From Streptomyces ruber (GTDB lineage Bacteria > Actinomycetota > Actinomycetes > Streptomycetales > Streptomycetaceae): a stretch of 64,000 nt of DNA. The DNA is taken from positions 79,377 through 143,376 of the forward strand of contig NZ_BMQK01000018.1 in the NCBI RefSeq assembly GCF_014648075.1, given 5' to 3'. Shown here in pieces: positions 17,405-25,749 of this stretch. The notes beneath the pieces are model-generated. The model did no database searches, had not been told where the DNA came from, and saw only the letters and a list, made by a program, of their open reading frames with translations. The position numbers and the translations under genes were made by a program. Every line of letters begins with the position of its first letter. The first letter of the stretch is position 1.

Positions 17405-17737
17405 ATGACCGCGCAGAACTCTGACAAGACGCCTTCACGCAAGCAGCGACTCCAGGAGAAGCAGCGCCGCCAGCTTTCGGTGGTCGACACCGTGGACAAG
17501 GCGGAGGCCAAGGTCCGCAAGGCCGAAGCGGAACTCGCCGTGGCCGTCGCCGAGGCGGTGCAGGTGTTCGGCGGTGAGCGGGCCGCGGCCGAGGAGCTCG
17601 ACATGCCCGCCGAGGCGATCCGGCGCTTCCTCGCCATGGTGGAGGAGGAGGCGGAGGCCGGCGGCGCCGACGCCGCCGCCGAGCCCGCCGGCGCCGATGC
17701 CGGAGCGGCCGACGAAGCGGAGCTCGTCACGGCGTAG
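17405..17737 (+). CDS. Small charged coiled-coil protein, function unknown
   Basis: The 110-residue protein has a basic N-terminus (KQRLQEKQRRQLS) and a long helical, probably coiled-coil segment (DTVDKAEAKVRKAEAELAVAVAEAVQVFGG). A short acidic helical part follows and then an Ala/Glu/Asp-rich disordered tail. I do not recognise a named family. The segment AAAEELDMPAEAIRRFLAM could be a degenerate HTH, but that is a guess. ATG 17405 is preceded by TATGAT; ATG 17393 is in frame but lies inside that element. A strong hairpin follows, so it is a separate unit from the rsb operon. Confidence 0.75.
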   Translation: MTAQNSDKTPSRKQRLQEKQRRQLSVVDTVDKAEAKVRKAEAELAVAVAEAVQVFGGERAAAEELDMPAEAIRRFLAMVEEEAEAGGADAAAEPAGADAGAADEAELVTA

Positions 17738-17758
17738 CCGGCCGCGGGAGAGTGTGAG

Positions 17759-17785
17759 AGGGTCGCGACCGGCGGTCGCGACCCT
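17759..17785. terminator. 12-bp stem hairpin between the small gene and the rsb operon
   Basis: AGGGTCGCGACC (17759-17770) pairs perfectly with GGTCGCGACCCT (17774-17785) across a 3-base loop. It begins 22 bases after the stop codon. Each arm contains the palindrome GGTCGCGACC, so a protein-binding role is also possible. Confidence 0.65.
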
Positions 17786-17813
17786 GCCGTGTGTCCGGAA
17801 CGGGTGCGGCCCG

Positions 17814-17852
17814 TTGACGCCTGCCGTCTTGTCGTATCGTCTACCTGGTAGA
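17814..17852 (+). promoter_or_regulatory. Candidate rsb operon promoter with an inverted repeat
   Basis: TTGACG (17814-17819) could be a -35 with TATCGT (17835-17840) as -10, although the 15-base spacer is short. TCTACC-T-GGTAGA (17840-17852) is a perfect inverted repeat at the expected transcription start and could bind a regulator. The assignment is tentative. Confidence 0.35.
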
Positions 17853-17879
17853 TTCGATCAAAGATTTGGTGGGGAAGAC

Positions 17880-18728
17880 GTGACGACTGAGGGAAACACG
17901 CAACTTCTGGTCGAAACGCTGGTGGCCCAGCGTGACGACTTCCTCGCACAGTGGACCAGCACGGTCGGTGAGGACCTGCAGGGTCGTCTGAGCAAGGCCG
18001 AGCTGGGTCACGAACTGAGTGAGCTGTACGAGGCCATTCTCGGGGCCCTCACCGCCAGTGGGCTGGACGGCCGGGGCGAGCACTTCGCCGAGACGCGCAG
18101 CCTGCTCATCGAGCTCTCCCGCAACCGCGCGCGGCGGGGCTTCACCTCCACCGAGACCGCCCGGAGCGTCTTCGCGCTCAAGGAGGTCCTGGAGCCGTCC
18201 CTCGCGGGCGACGAGCAGGGCGCGCAGGCGTACCTGCAGTTCGCCCGGCTCCTCGACGACCTCGGCCTGCTGACCACCGAGGCGTACATCCGGACCCGCG
18301 AGGAGATCATCTCCTCCCAGGCCGAGCAGCTCCTCGAGCTGGCCACGCCCGTGGTCAAGCTGTGGGACGGCGTCGTCGGCGTCCCCCTGGTGGGCACGCT
18401 CGACTCGGCCCGTACCCAGGTCGTCATGGAGAAGCTGCTGCAGACCCTGGTCGACACCAACTCCACGCACGCCATCATCGACATCACGGGCGTCCCGACC
18501 GTGGACACCCAGGTCGCGCAGCACCTGCTGAAGACCGTGGTCGCCGCCCGCATGATGGGCGCGCAGTGCACCATCTCGGGCATCCGGCCGCAGATCGCCC
18601 AGACGATCGTGGCGCTCGGCATCGAGTTCGGTGACATCCCCACCAACGCCTCGCTGTCGGACGCGCTGCGCCAGGCGCTGAAGGAAGTCGCCCTGGACGC
18701 CGACGACGACGTGCGGGGTCTGCTGTGA
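17880..18728 (+). CDS. rsbR: RsbR-type stressosome scaffold/co-antagonist
   Basis: The 282-residue protein has an N-terminal globin-like RsbR sensor region (about residues 10-150) and a C-terminal STAS domain (about 165-275). In the STAS domain S176 (GTLDSARTQ) and T210 (PTVDTQVAQ) are 34 residues apart, the same spacing as the two Thr residues of B. subtilis RsbRA phosphorylated by RsbT (T171 and T205). With RsbS it should build the stressosome core that holds RsbT. GTG 17880 follows GGTGGGGAAG. It overlaps rsbS by 4 bases. Confidence 0.88.
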   Translation: MTTEGNTQLLVETLVAQRDDFLAQWTSTVGEDLQGRLSKAELGHELSELYEAILGALTASGLDGRGEHFAETRSLLIELSRNRARRGFTSTETARSVFALKEVLEPSLAGDEQGAQAYLQFARLLDDLGLLTTEAYIRTREEIISSQAEQLLELATPVVKLWDGVVGVPLVGTLDSARTQVVMEKLLQTLVDTNSTHAIIDITGVPTVDTQVAQHLLKTVVAARMMGAQCTISGIRPQIAQTIVALGIEFGDIPTNASLSDALRQALKEVALDADDDVRGLL

Positions 18729-19093
18729 CCGACCGCGTCCCCGTCCTCAAGATCGGCGAGATCCTCCTGGTCTCCATCCAGGTCGACCTGGAGGACCAGA
18801 TGGTGCTGGACCTCCAGGAGGACCTCTCGAACCAGATCGTCGCCACCGGCGCCAAGGGTGTCGTCATCGACATCTCGGCGCTGGAGATCGTGGACTCCTT
18901 CGTCGGGCGCATGCTGGCGACCAACGCCTCCATCTCGCGCGTGCTCGGCGCGGAGACGATCGTCGTCGGCATGCGGCCCGCCGTGGCCATGACGCTCGTC
19001 GAGCTCGGGCTGTCCCTGAAGGGTGTCCGCACGGCCCTCAACCTGGAGCGAGGGCTGAAGCTGCTACGGCGTCTCAGCGCGAGCCGCGGATGA
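18725..19093 (+). CDS. rsbS: RsbS, STAS-domain antagonist
   Basis: This 122-residue protein is a single STAS domain. S58 in the motif IVDSFVGRM matches the Ser of B. subtilis RsbS (S59) that RsbT phosphorylates. In the stressosome model unphosphorylated RsbS holds RsbT, and phosphorylation frees it. GTG 18725 overlaps the rsbR stop as GTGA, and its own stop overlaps the rsbT start as ATGA, so the three proteins are probably made in fixed ratio. Confidence 0.92.
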   Translation: MTDRVPVLKIGEILLVSIQVDLEDQMVLDLQEDLSNQIVATGAKGVVIDISALEIVDSFVGRMLATNASISRVLGAETIVVGMRPAVAMTLVELGLSLKGVRTALNLERGLKLLRRLSASRG

Positions 19094-19509
19094 ACGACTA
19101 CGGCGCGGTGAGCGCCTCGGTGGAGACCGTCCCGGTCGCCAACAGCAGTGACGTCGTCACCGCCCGCCAGATGGTGCGCACCCTCGCCCAGCGCACCGGT
19201 CTGTCACTGGTCCACCAGACGAAGCTCGTCACGGCGGCCAGCGAACTCGGCCGCAACATGCTGATCCACGGCGGCGGCGGTGTCGTGCGCGCGACCACCG
19301 TGGCCGACGGGGGCCGCTCCGGCATCTTCGTGGAGTTCCAGGACCAGGGACCGGGCATACCGGACATCGAGCTGGCCCTGACGGACGGCTGGACGTCGGG
19401 CAACGGCATGGGCCTCGGGCTCAGCGGAGCCAAGAGGCTCGTCGACGAGTTCGAGATCGAGTCCGGTTCGGGCGGCACCACCGTCCGCATTGTGAAGTGG
19501 GGCCGGTGA
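19090..19509 (+). CDS. rsbT: RsbT, serine-protein kinase / switch protein
   Basis: The 139-residue GHKL-fold kinase carries the N-box ASELGRNMLIHGGGG, G1 box DQGPGIPD and G2 box GMGLGLSG. RsbT phosphorylates RsbS and RsbR; once free it activates a PP2C phosphatase of the RsbU type, and a candidate is encoded at 22414. The gene overlaps rsbS by ATGA and the next gene by GTGA. Confidence 0.93.
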   Translation: MNDYGAVSASVETVPVANSSDVVTARQMVRTLAQRTGLSLVHQTKLVTAASELGRNMLIHGGGGVVRATTVADGGRSGIFVEFQDQGPGIPDIELALTDGWTSGNGMGLGLSGAKRLVDEFEIESGSGGTTVRIVKWGR

Positions 19510-20543
19510 ACGGCACGCTCGTGGCGGAAGCGGGCGATGTCCACTGGCTGCGTTCGGACGTGGCACTCGCGGCGGCCGCGCGCCGCCAGGCGGGCCAGCT
19601 CGCCCGCAGCGTCCGCCTCTCCGAGGAGCGGGTGGCGCGCGTCGAGCTGTGCGTCACGGAGATGGCGACCAATCTCCTCAAGCACGCCGACGACGGCTCG
19701 CTCGCCCTGCGGGTGGTGCGGACCGGCGACCACGTGGCCGTCGAGTGCCTGTCCCTGGACAACGGGCCCGGCATCGACGACGTCGCGGGTGCGCTGCGCG
19801 ACGGCACGTCCGCCGCGGGCAGCCTGGGGATCGGCATGGGCGCCATCGGGCGGCTCGCCGACGACCACGGCATCCACTCCCTGCGCGGCCGGGGCACGGT
19901 GGTGTACGCGCGCTTCTGGGCGGACCGGCAGGCACCGGAGCCCGTCCGGGTGGCGACCGGCGGGCTGACCCGGCCGATCAGCGGTGAGCAGGTGTGCGGC
20001 GACACCTGGTCGGTACGCACGGTGAGCGGGCCCGGCGGCGACGCCCTGCTGCTGCTGATGTGCGACGGGCTCGGGCACGGGCCGCTGGCGGCGCGGGTCG
20101 CCGACCGGGCCCGGGGGGCGTTCCGCGCCAGCCGTCAGGTCAGCCCGGCGGCCGTGCTGGAGGACGTCCACCGGGGCGTGCGCGACACCCGCGGCGCGGC
20201 CGTGGCGATCGCCCTGGTGGACCACGCCGACCAGCGCGTCCACCTGAGCGGGGTCGGCAACATCACGGCACTGGTCCAGGCGGGGGAGAACCGGAACACG
20301 CTGCTGTCCATGCCGGGCATCGTCGGCATGCAGATGCCCCGGCCGCGCACCTTCGACGCGGCGTTCCCGCCCGGCGCCGCCCTCGTCATGCACTCCGACG
20401 GCCTCAGCGACCGCTGGCGGCCCGGGGACTTCCCCGGCCTGTTCGACCAGGACCCCTCCCTGGTGGCCGCGCAGCTGCTCAACCAGGCCGCGGTCCGCAG
20501 GGACGACGCGGGCATCGTCGTGGCCGTCCACCGGCGGCCATGA
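19506..20543 (+). CDS. RsbX-like protein: GHKL ATPase domain plus SpoIIE-type phosphatase
   Basis: The 345-residue protein has an N-terminal GHKL ATP-binding domain (N-box CVTEMATNLLKHADDG, G1 DNGPGID, then GSLGIGMGAIGRLAD) and a C-terminal PP2C/SpoIIE-type phosphatase domain (LLLLMCDGLGHGPLAARVADRA, later MHSDGLSDRW). B. subtilis RsbX, which resets the stressosome by dephosphorylating RsbS and RsbR, has only the phosphatase, so the kinase-like half is an addition. GTG 19506 overlaps the rsbT stop; GTG 19497 is an in-frame alternative. It probably both counter-kinases and resets the module. Confidence 0.82.
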   Translation: MNGTLVAEAGDVHWLRSDVALAAAARRQAGQLARSVRLSEERVARVELCVTEMATNLLKHADDGSLALRVVRTGDHVAVECLSLDNGPGIDDVAGALRDGTSAAGSLGIGMGAIGRLADDHGIHSLRGRGTVVYARFWADRQAPEPVRVATGGLTRPISGEQVCGDTWSVRTVSGPGGDALLLLMCDGLGHGPLAARVADRARGAFRASRQVSPAAVLEDVHRGVRDTRGAAVAIALVDHADQRVHLSGVGNITALVQAGENRNTLLSMPGIVGMQMPRPRTFDAAFPPGAALVMHSDGLSDRWRPGDFPGLFDQDPSLVAAQLLNQAAVRRDDAGIVVAVHRRP

Positions 20544-22417
20544 CCACCGGGCCGTCCGTCCACGAGCTGGCCACGATCGCCCTCCGGGAGGGGGGCGACG
20601 TGGTCACCCTGCGCCGCTGCACGCAGTCGGCGTGCCGCGCCGCGGGCCTGACGGGCAGCCCCCTGGTCCGCCTGACCACCGTCGTGAGCGAGGCCGGTGA
20701 GCACCTCCTGGGTGCCTCCGGTCTCACCGCGCGTCTCCGTCTGGAGGAGGCCGGCACCGTCGTGGTGGCCGTGCGCTTCGGCTGGCGCGAGGCGCGCCGG
20801 CCACCGTCGACCCTGCTGGCCGCCGCCGCCCGGCTGCTCGACGACAGCAGGCTGCTGACCTCGGACGACGGCGGCCGTCACGAACTCGTCCTGGCGCAGG
20901 CCGTCCCCGTGCCGGCGGCGTCCGTCGCCGGACTGGCCGCCGACGTCCGCGGCCGGCTCGCCGGCACCGACACGGCGGCCGACCTGATCGAAGCCCTGCG
21001 CACCCAGAACGGCCAGCTCCTGGCCGCGCTGGAGGAGTCGCAGCACCAGCAGGAGGAGCTCACGCGGCTGAACGCCGAGCTGGAGGAGACCAACGCCGGA
21101 GTCGTGGCGCTCTACTCCGAGCTGGCGAGCGAGCTGGAGGAGACCAACAGCGGCGTCGTCGCCCTCTACGCGGAGCTGGAGGACAAGACCAGGCAGCTCG
21201 AACTCGCCCACGAGTACAAGACCAGGTTCTGGGCCAACGTCAGCCACGAGCTGCGCTCGCCGGTGAACTCCGTCATCGCCCTGGCCCGGCTGCTGCTGGA
21301 CTCCGGGGCGGACCCGCTCTCCGACGAACAGCGGCAGCAGGTGGCCCTCGTGCACGCCTCCGGCAGCACCCTCCTGGCCCTCGTCGACGAGCTGCTCGAC
21401 GTGGCCAAGGCGGAGTCCGGCCGGCTCGAGCCGCACCCCGCCGAGACCGACCTCCGCGCGCTGCTGCACCAGTTGCGCGGCACGCTGCAGGGCACCGCGC
21501 AGCCCGGGGTGGACCTGTGCATCCCGGACCACATCCAGCGGGGTCCCCTGGTCACCGACGAGGTCATGCTGACCAGGATCCTGCGCAACGTCCTGTCGAA
21601 CGCCCTGAAGTTCACGGTCGAGGGCTCGGTGACCCTGGACGTCGCCGAGGAGGACCACGGACAGGGCGCCCGCTTCGTGTTCCGCGTCCGGGACACCGGC
21701 GTCGGCATCCCGGCCACCGAGGTCGACCGCGTGTTCGAGGAGTTCTACCAGGTGCGGGGGCCGCACCAGCGGGGCCGGTCCGGCACCGGACTGGGGCTGC
21801 CCTACGCCCGCAGACTGACGGAGCTGCTGGGCGGCCGGCTGACGCTCGACAGCGAGATCGGCCACGGCACCGTGGTGGTCGTCGACATCCCGGCCCGCCT
21901 CGCCCGCCCGGAACCGCAGGCCCCGGCGGAGACGGCGGACGCCGGGCAGCACGGGACCGCGGACCGTGCCCCGGCGGCGGCGGCGGGCGCAGCGATGCGG
22001 TCGGTGGTCGTCGTCGACGACGACGAGGCGTTCCTGGCCGGCTTCCGTCCGCTGCTCGACGGGCTCGCCGAGTCCGTCACCGTCCTCACCGACAGCGGCC
22101 GCGCCGTCGACACCGTACGGAGCGAGCGGCCGGACGCCGTCTTCCTCGACCTCAACATGCCCGGCACGGACGGGTACGAGGTCAGGCGGCTGCTGGCCGC
22201 CGACCCGCTGACGGCCGACGTCCCCGTGGTCGTGCTGACCGCGCTCGACGCGGCCGACGTGGACCGCCCGCGCCTCGCCCGGGTCCGCGCGGTGCTGAAC
22301 AAGTCCCGCCTCACGGCCGAGGACCTCGCCACCGCCCTGGGACGGCGGGCCGCACCGCCTGCCCGGCCCTCCCTCACCACCCCTCCGAGATCGTCCAGGA
22401 TCAAGGAACGTCGATGA
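20540..22417 (+). CDS. Hybrid sensor histidine kinase with C-terminal receiver
   Basis: The 625-residue cytosolic protein begins with a GHKL-like region (about 1-140). A coiled coil follows that contains a repeated segment ELEETN-x-GVVALY-x-EL, twice. Then come HisKA (H236 in ANVSHELRSPVNS), HATPase (N-box NVLSNALKF, DTGVGIP, GTGLGLPYARRL) and a receiver domain from about residue 490, with acidic pocket VVVVDDDE and phospho-acceptor D537 in FLDLNMPG. No membrane span is seen, so its input is probably internal, perhaps through the stressosome. It overlaps both neighbours by ATGA. Confidence 0.88.
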   Translation: MTTGPSVHELATIALREGGDVVTLRRCTQSACRAAGLTGSPLVRLTTVVSEAGEHLLGASGLTARLRLEEAGTVVVAVRFGWREARRPPSTLLAAAARLLDDSRLLTSDDGGRHELVLAQAVPVPAASVAGLAADVRGRLAGTDTAADLIEALRTQNGQLLAALEESQHQQEELTRLNAELEETNAGVVALYSELASELEETNSGVVALYAELEDKTRQLELAHEYKTRFWANVSHELRSPVNSVIALARLLLDSGADPLSDEQRQQVALVHASGSTLLALVDELLDVAKAESGRLEPHPAETDLRALLHQLRGTLQGTAQPGVDLCIPDHIQRGPLVTDEVMLTRILRNVLSNALKFTVEGSVTLDVAEEDHGQGARFVFRVRDTGVGIPATEVDRVFEEFYQVRGPHQRGRSGTGLGLPYARRLTELLGGRLTLDSEIGHGTVVVVDIPARLARPEPQAPAETADAGQHGTADRAPAAAAGAAMRSVVVVDDDEAFLAGFRPLLDGLAESVTVLTDSGRAVDTVRSERPDAVFLDLNMPGTDGYEVRRLLAADPLTADVPVVVLTALDAADVDRPRLARVRAVLNKSRLTAEDLATALGRRAAPPARPSLTTPPRSSRIKERR

Positions 22418-24030
22418 CTCACCCAACCGACATGGATCACAGCCCGGCCCACATCCTGGTGGTGGACGACGCTCCGACCAACCGGTACGTCCTGTCCACC
22501 ACCCTGCGCCGGGCCGGTCACGAGGTCACCGAGGCCGAGGACGGCACCAGCGCGCTGGAAGTGCTCGACGGGACCGGACGGGCGCCGGAGATCGCCATCG
22601 TGGACGTACGGCTGCCCGACATGACCGGCTTCGAGGTGTGCGAGCACATCAAGAGCAACCCGGCCACCGCGTCCGTGCCCGTCATCAACGTCTCCGCGTC
22701 CGCCATCACCGTGGGCGACCGGGCGCAGGGGCTGTACCGCGGCGCCGACGCCTACCTCGTCGAGCCCATCGCGCCCGACGAACTGCTGGCCACGGTCACC
22801 GCGACGCTGCGCTACGCCCGCGCCCGCCGCCGCGCCGAGCTGCTCGCGGACCGGCTGCGCCTGCTCAACCGCCTCACCCTGGCCCTGTACAGCGCCTCCG
22901 ACGCCGAGGAACTGGTCCGGGTGACGGCCGAGGGGGCGGCCGCCATCTTCCGGTGCGGCGTGGCCGCGTTCCTCGTCACCCCGCAGGGCAGTCCGCTCGT
23001 CGCCCACACCTGGCAGGACGAGGACGGCTCGCCGCAACCGGACGGGCCGCAGGTGCACACCACGTCCGCCTGGACGCACCGGGGCGACCACCCCGGCGTA
23101 CGCAGCGCGCTCGGGGCGGGCCCGCACCTGGCGTGCCTGCCGCCGCACCTCAAGGACCCGGAGCGACGGCGCACCGTCGTGGGCCGCGCGAAGGCCGAGC
23201 GCCCGCCGGTCGTCATCATCACGTCCGCGGACGCCGTGGCCACGCCGGACGACGAGCAGCTCCTGACCCAGCTCACCCAGGCCAGCGCACTGGCGCTGGA
23301 GGCGCTGCGCAGCTACAGCGAGGAGCACGCCCTCGCCCTGACCCTGCAGCGCAGCTTCCTGCCCGCGAGCCTGCCGGAGACCGCGCGCGCCGACCTGGCC
23401 GTGCGCTACCTGCCCGCCAGCGCGCGTGCGGAGATCGGCGGGGACTTCTACGAGGCGATCAGCACGCCCGCCGGCCTGGTCGTGGCCGTCGGCGACGTCG
23501 CCGGGCACTCGCTGGACGCGGCGATGGTGATGGGCCAGGTCCGCCACGCGCTGCGTGCCTACGCCGCCGAGGGGCACCCGCCCGAGGTGATCCTGGCCCG
23601 CCTCGACCACCTGCTGAAGGCCGTGGAGCCCGGTGCGACGGTCACTCTCTGCGTCGTCCTGATCGAGTTCGACTCGGACACCCTGCACGTCGCGAACGCG
23701 GGCCACCTCCCGCCCCTGGTGCGCCACCCGGACGGCACGACCTCGTACGTGCACGACCACGGCCCACTCCTCGGCATCGGCCTCCCGCACCCGCCCGCCC
23801 GCAAGGTGACCGTGCCACCGGGATCACTGGTGCTGCTCGTCACGGACGGGCTGATCGAACGCCGTGACGAGGACCTCCGGCACTCCCTGGAGTCCCTCGC
23901 CGAGGTGCTCTCCGAGGCGTCCGCGGACCCGGACGAGGCCTGCACCCGGCTCCTCGACCGGCTGCTCCCGGACGGCAGCGACGACGTGGCGCTGCTGGCC
24001 GTACGCCTGAACGCGGTCCGGCCGGACTGA
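22414..24030 (+). CDS. REC-GAF-PP2C phosphatase, RsbU-type output protein
   Basis: The 538-residue protein has a receiver domain (VVDDAPTNRYVL; phospho-acceptor D64 in VDVRLPDMTG), a GAF-like domain (about 150-310) and a SpoIIE-type PP2C domain (LQRSFLPASLPE, GGDFYEAI, VGDVAGHSLDAAMVMGQ, ANAGHLPPLV, VTDGLIERR). It could receive phosphate from the hybrid kinase at 20540 and/or bind RsbT, and would dephosphorylate an anti-sigma-factor antagonist. It is the last gene of the coupled rsb operon. No partner-switching sigma or anti-sigma gene is in the window. Confidence 0.88.
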   Translation: MTHPTDMDHSPAHILVVDDAPTNRYVLSTTLRRAGHEVTEAEDGTSALEVLDGTGRAPEIAIVDVRLPDMTGFEVCEHIKSNPATASVPVINVSASAITVGDRAQGLYRGADAYLVEPIAPDELLATVTATLRYARARRRAELLADRLRLLNRLTLALYSASDAEELVRVTAEGAAAIFRCGVAAFLVTPQGSPLVAHTWQDEDGSPQPDGPQVHTTSAWTHRGDHPGVRSALGAGPHLACLPPHLKDPERRRTVVGRAKAERPPVVIITSADAVATPDDEQLLTQLTQASALALEALRSYSEEHALALTLQRSFLPASLPETARADLAVRYLPASARAEIGGDFYEAISTPAGLVVAVGDVAGHSLDAAMVMGQVRHALRAYAAEGHPPEVILARLDHLLKAVEPGATVTLCVVLIEFDSDTLHVANAGHLPPLVRHPDGTTSYVHDHGPLLGIGLPHPPARKVTVPPGSLVLLVTDGLIERRDEDLRHSLESLAEVLSEASADPDEACTRLLDRLLPDGSDDVALLAVRLNAVRPD

Positions 24031-24059
24031 CCCGCCGCCGGACCTGATATGTCTTGTGG

Positions 24060-24077
24060 CCGCAGAACGTTCTGCGG
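24060..24077. promoter_or_regulatory. Perfect 18-bp palindrome upstream of the thioesterase
   Basis: CCGCAGAACGTTCTGCGG is a perfect, gapless palindrome 37 bases before the thioesterase start and 30 bases after the rsb operon stop. With no loop it suits a dimeric DNA-binding protein better than a terminator. The protein is not known. Confidence 0.55.
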
Positions 24078-24113
24078 ATCGCCCGCCACGGAACAGCAGT
24101 TGGGGGAAGTGTC

Positions 24114-24902
24114 ATGGAACTGGCCGGAACGAGCCGGGAGCGGAACGTCTGGTTCCGCCGCCTTCTCCGATCGGTGCAGGGGGGCGCGGGCGCCGAGGCC
24201 CCCTGCGAGCTGATCTGTTTCCCGCACGCGGGCGGCTCCAGCACCTACTGGCGTGGCCTCGCCCTGGAGCTCGCCCCCGCCGCCGATGTGCTGGCCGTGC
24301 AGTACCCGGGGCGGCTCGACCGGCTGCGCGAGGCGCCGGTCGAGGACCTGCACGTGCTGGCCGACCTGGTCGTCGAGGTGCTGGGCCCGCCGGGGGACCG
24401 GCCCCGGGTGCTGCTCGGGCACAGCATGGGGGCGTCGTTGGCGTACGAGGTGGCCGTGCGTCTCGCGCGGCAGCCCGGCGGCGAACCGCGGCTGCTCGTC
24501 GTGTCGGGCCGCCGCGCGCCGTCCGCGGTCCGCAGCCGCGGCGAGGACTGGCCGCGGACCGACGAGGAACTGGTGGCGAGGGTGCGCAAGCTGGGCGGCA
24601 CGGACGCCCAGCTGCTGGGGGACCCCGAGCTGCTGGAGCTGATACTGCCCGCGCTGCGCGGGGACTACCGGGCCATCGCCTCGTACCGCGACACCCCGGG
24701 CCGGCCGCTGTCCTGCCCCGTCGTGGCGCTGGCGGGCGACCGGGACCCCGAGGTGCCCGTCGAGACCGTCGAGGCCTGGCGGAACCACACCTCGGGCGAC
24801 TTCCGCATGCACGTCTTCGAGGGCGGCCACTTCTTCCTCAACGAGCACACGGGGGACGTGGGCGCCCTGCTCCGCGACCTGCTGCCGGCCCGCGCCGGCT
24901 GA
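24114..24902 (+). CDS. Type II thioesterase (alpha/beta hydrolase)
   Basis: The 262-residue protein belongs to the RifR/GrsT thioesterases that edit polyketide or nonribosomal peptide assembly lines. The serine elbow is GHSMGAS with S104, the oxyanion segment is FPHAGGSSTYWRGLA, the late acidic residue lies in LAGDRDPEVP and the catalytic His in FEGGHFFLNEH. GGGGAAG precedes ATG 24114. No PKS or NRPS gene is in the window, so the partner is elsewhere or lost. It stands alone between the rsb operon and a convergent GntR gene. Confidence 0.9.
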   Translation: MELAGTSRERNVWFRRLLRSVQGGAGAEAPCELICFPHAGGSSTYWRGLALELAPAADVLAVQYPGRLDRLREAPVEDLHVLADLVVEVLGPPGDRPRVLLGHSMGASLAYEVAVRLARQPGGEPRLLVVSGRRAPSAVRSRGEDWPRTDEELVARVRKLGGTDAQLLGDPELLELILPALRGDYRAIASYRDTPGRPLSCPVVALAGDRDPEVPVETVEAWRNHTSGDFRMHVFEGGHFFLNEHTGDVGALLRDLLPARAG

Positions 24903-24917
24903 CCCGCCCGGTCCCCG

Positions 24918-24941
24918 CCGTGCCCCGCCACGGGGGCACGG
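24918..24941. terminator. 9-bp stem hairpin between the thioesterase and GntR genes
   Basis: CCGTGCCCC (24918-24926) pairs with GGGGCACGG (24933-24941) across a 6-base loop, in the 39-base gap between convergent genes. It probably ends transcription from both sides. Confidence 0.6.
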
Positions 24942-25655
24942 TCATTCCCAGACCACGATGTTGCGCCGTACCGGCACCGCCGACGCGTCGGCGGCGAAGA
25001 GTTCCGGTGAATGCGCGCGGATGCGTTCGATGTCGTGGAAGACCGCGCGCAGGTGCGCGCGCATGGCGGTGCGGGCGAGCGGGACGTCCCCGCCGACGAC
25101 GGCTTCGAAGATCTCGTGGTGCTGGGTGGCGAACACGGCGGGCGACACGTGCCCGTGCAGTCCCAGGCGCCGCGCCCGGTCCAGGTGGCCCTTGGCCCCC
25201 GCCACCGTGGTCCAGACGTTGCCGTGGCCGCTCAGCCGCATCAGACCCTGGTGGAAGACCTCGTCCAGGGCGAAGAACTCCTCCAGGCCGAGGTCCGCGC
25301 GCCGCTGCCGTTCGAGGTTGTCCCGCAGCTCCTCGACGACGGCGGGGTCGAGCTGCGCCGGCAGGTCCTCCAGTGCCGCCAGCTCCACCGCCTCCCGCAG
25401 GAACTGCGCGTCCGCGACCTGCGCGGGGTCCACCCGGGACACGAACGACCCGATCTTCGGGAAGACCTGCACCAGCCCTTCCTGGGCCAGCATGATCAGG
25501 CTCTCCCGCACCGGGGTCCGGCTGACCCCCAGCGACGCGGCGAGCTCGTTCTCCGACAGGGCCGCGCCCGGGGCGAGTTCGAGCGTCAGGACCATCTGGC
25601 GCAGCTTGAGGTAGATGTCGCGCCGGCTCGTCCGCCGCCCGTTCGATTGAGCCAT
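24942..25655 (-). CDS. GntR/FadR-family regulator of the uronate operon
   Basis: The 237-residue protein has an N-terminal GntR winged helix (RDIYLKLRQMVLTLELAPG, LSENELAASLGVSRTPVRESL) and a C-terminal FCD ligand-binding domain with likely metal ligands (D and H in FALDEVFHQGLM, later QHHEIFEA). It diverges from the mannonate dehydratase operon, with the palindrome CTTGTATACAAG between, so it is very likely the local repressor, released by a sugar acid. On the minus strand TAGGAT lies 6 bases before ATG 25655, indicating a leaderless transcript. Confidence 0.88.
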   Translation of the reverse strand: MAQSNGRRTSRRDIYLKLRQMVLTLELAPGAALSENELAASLGVSRTPVRESLIMLAQEGLVQVFPKIGSFVSRVDPAQVADAQFLREAVELAALEDLPAQLDPAVVEELRDNLERQRRADLGLEEFFALDEVFHQGLMRLSGHGNVWTTVAGAKGHLDRARRLGLHGHVSPAVFATQHHEIFEAVVGGDVPLARTAMRAHLRAVFHDIERIRAHSPELFAADASAVPVRRNIVVWE

Positions 25656-25709
25656 GCGCCCATCCTACGTAGCACCGGGGGAGGGTCTTGCTCATCTACG
25701 CGACAGATG

Positions 25710-25721
25710 CTTGTATACAAG
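25710..25721. promoter_or_regulatory. GntR-type operator for the uronate operon
   Basis: CTTGTATACAAG is a perfect 12-bp palindrome whose core TTGTATACAA has the form of operators bound by FadR-subfamily GntR regulators. It lies 28 bases before the manD start and 54 bases before the regulator start, so binding can control both. TATACA inside it may be the manD -10. Confidence 0.7.
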
Positions 25722-25749
25722 TACTGCACGACAGTAAGGAGAGCCGCCA

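Noticed and set aside
24114..24902. Evidence of a polyketide or peptide biosynthetic cluster
   Set aside because: The thioesterase is isolated; no synthase, carrier protein or tailoring gene surrounds it.
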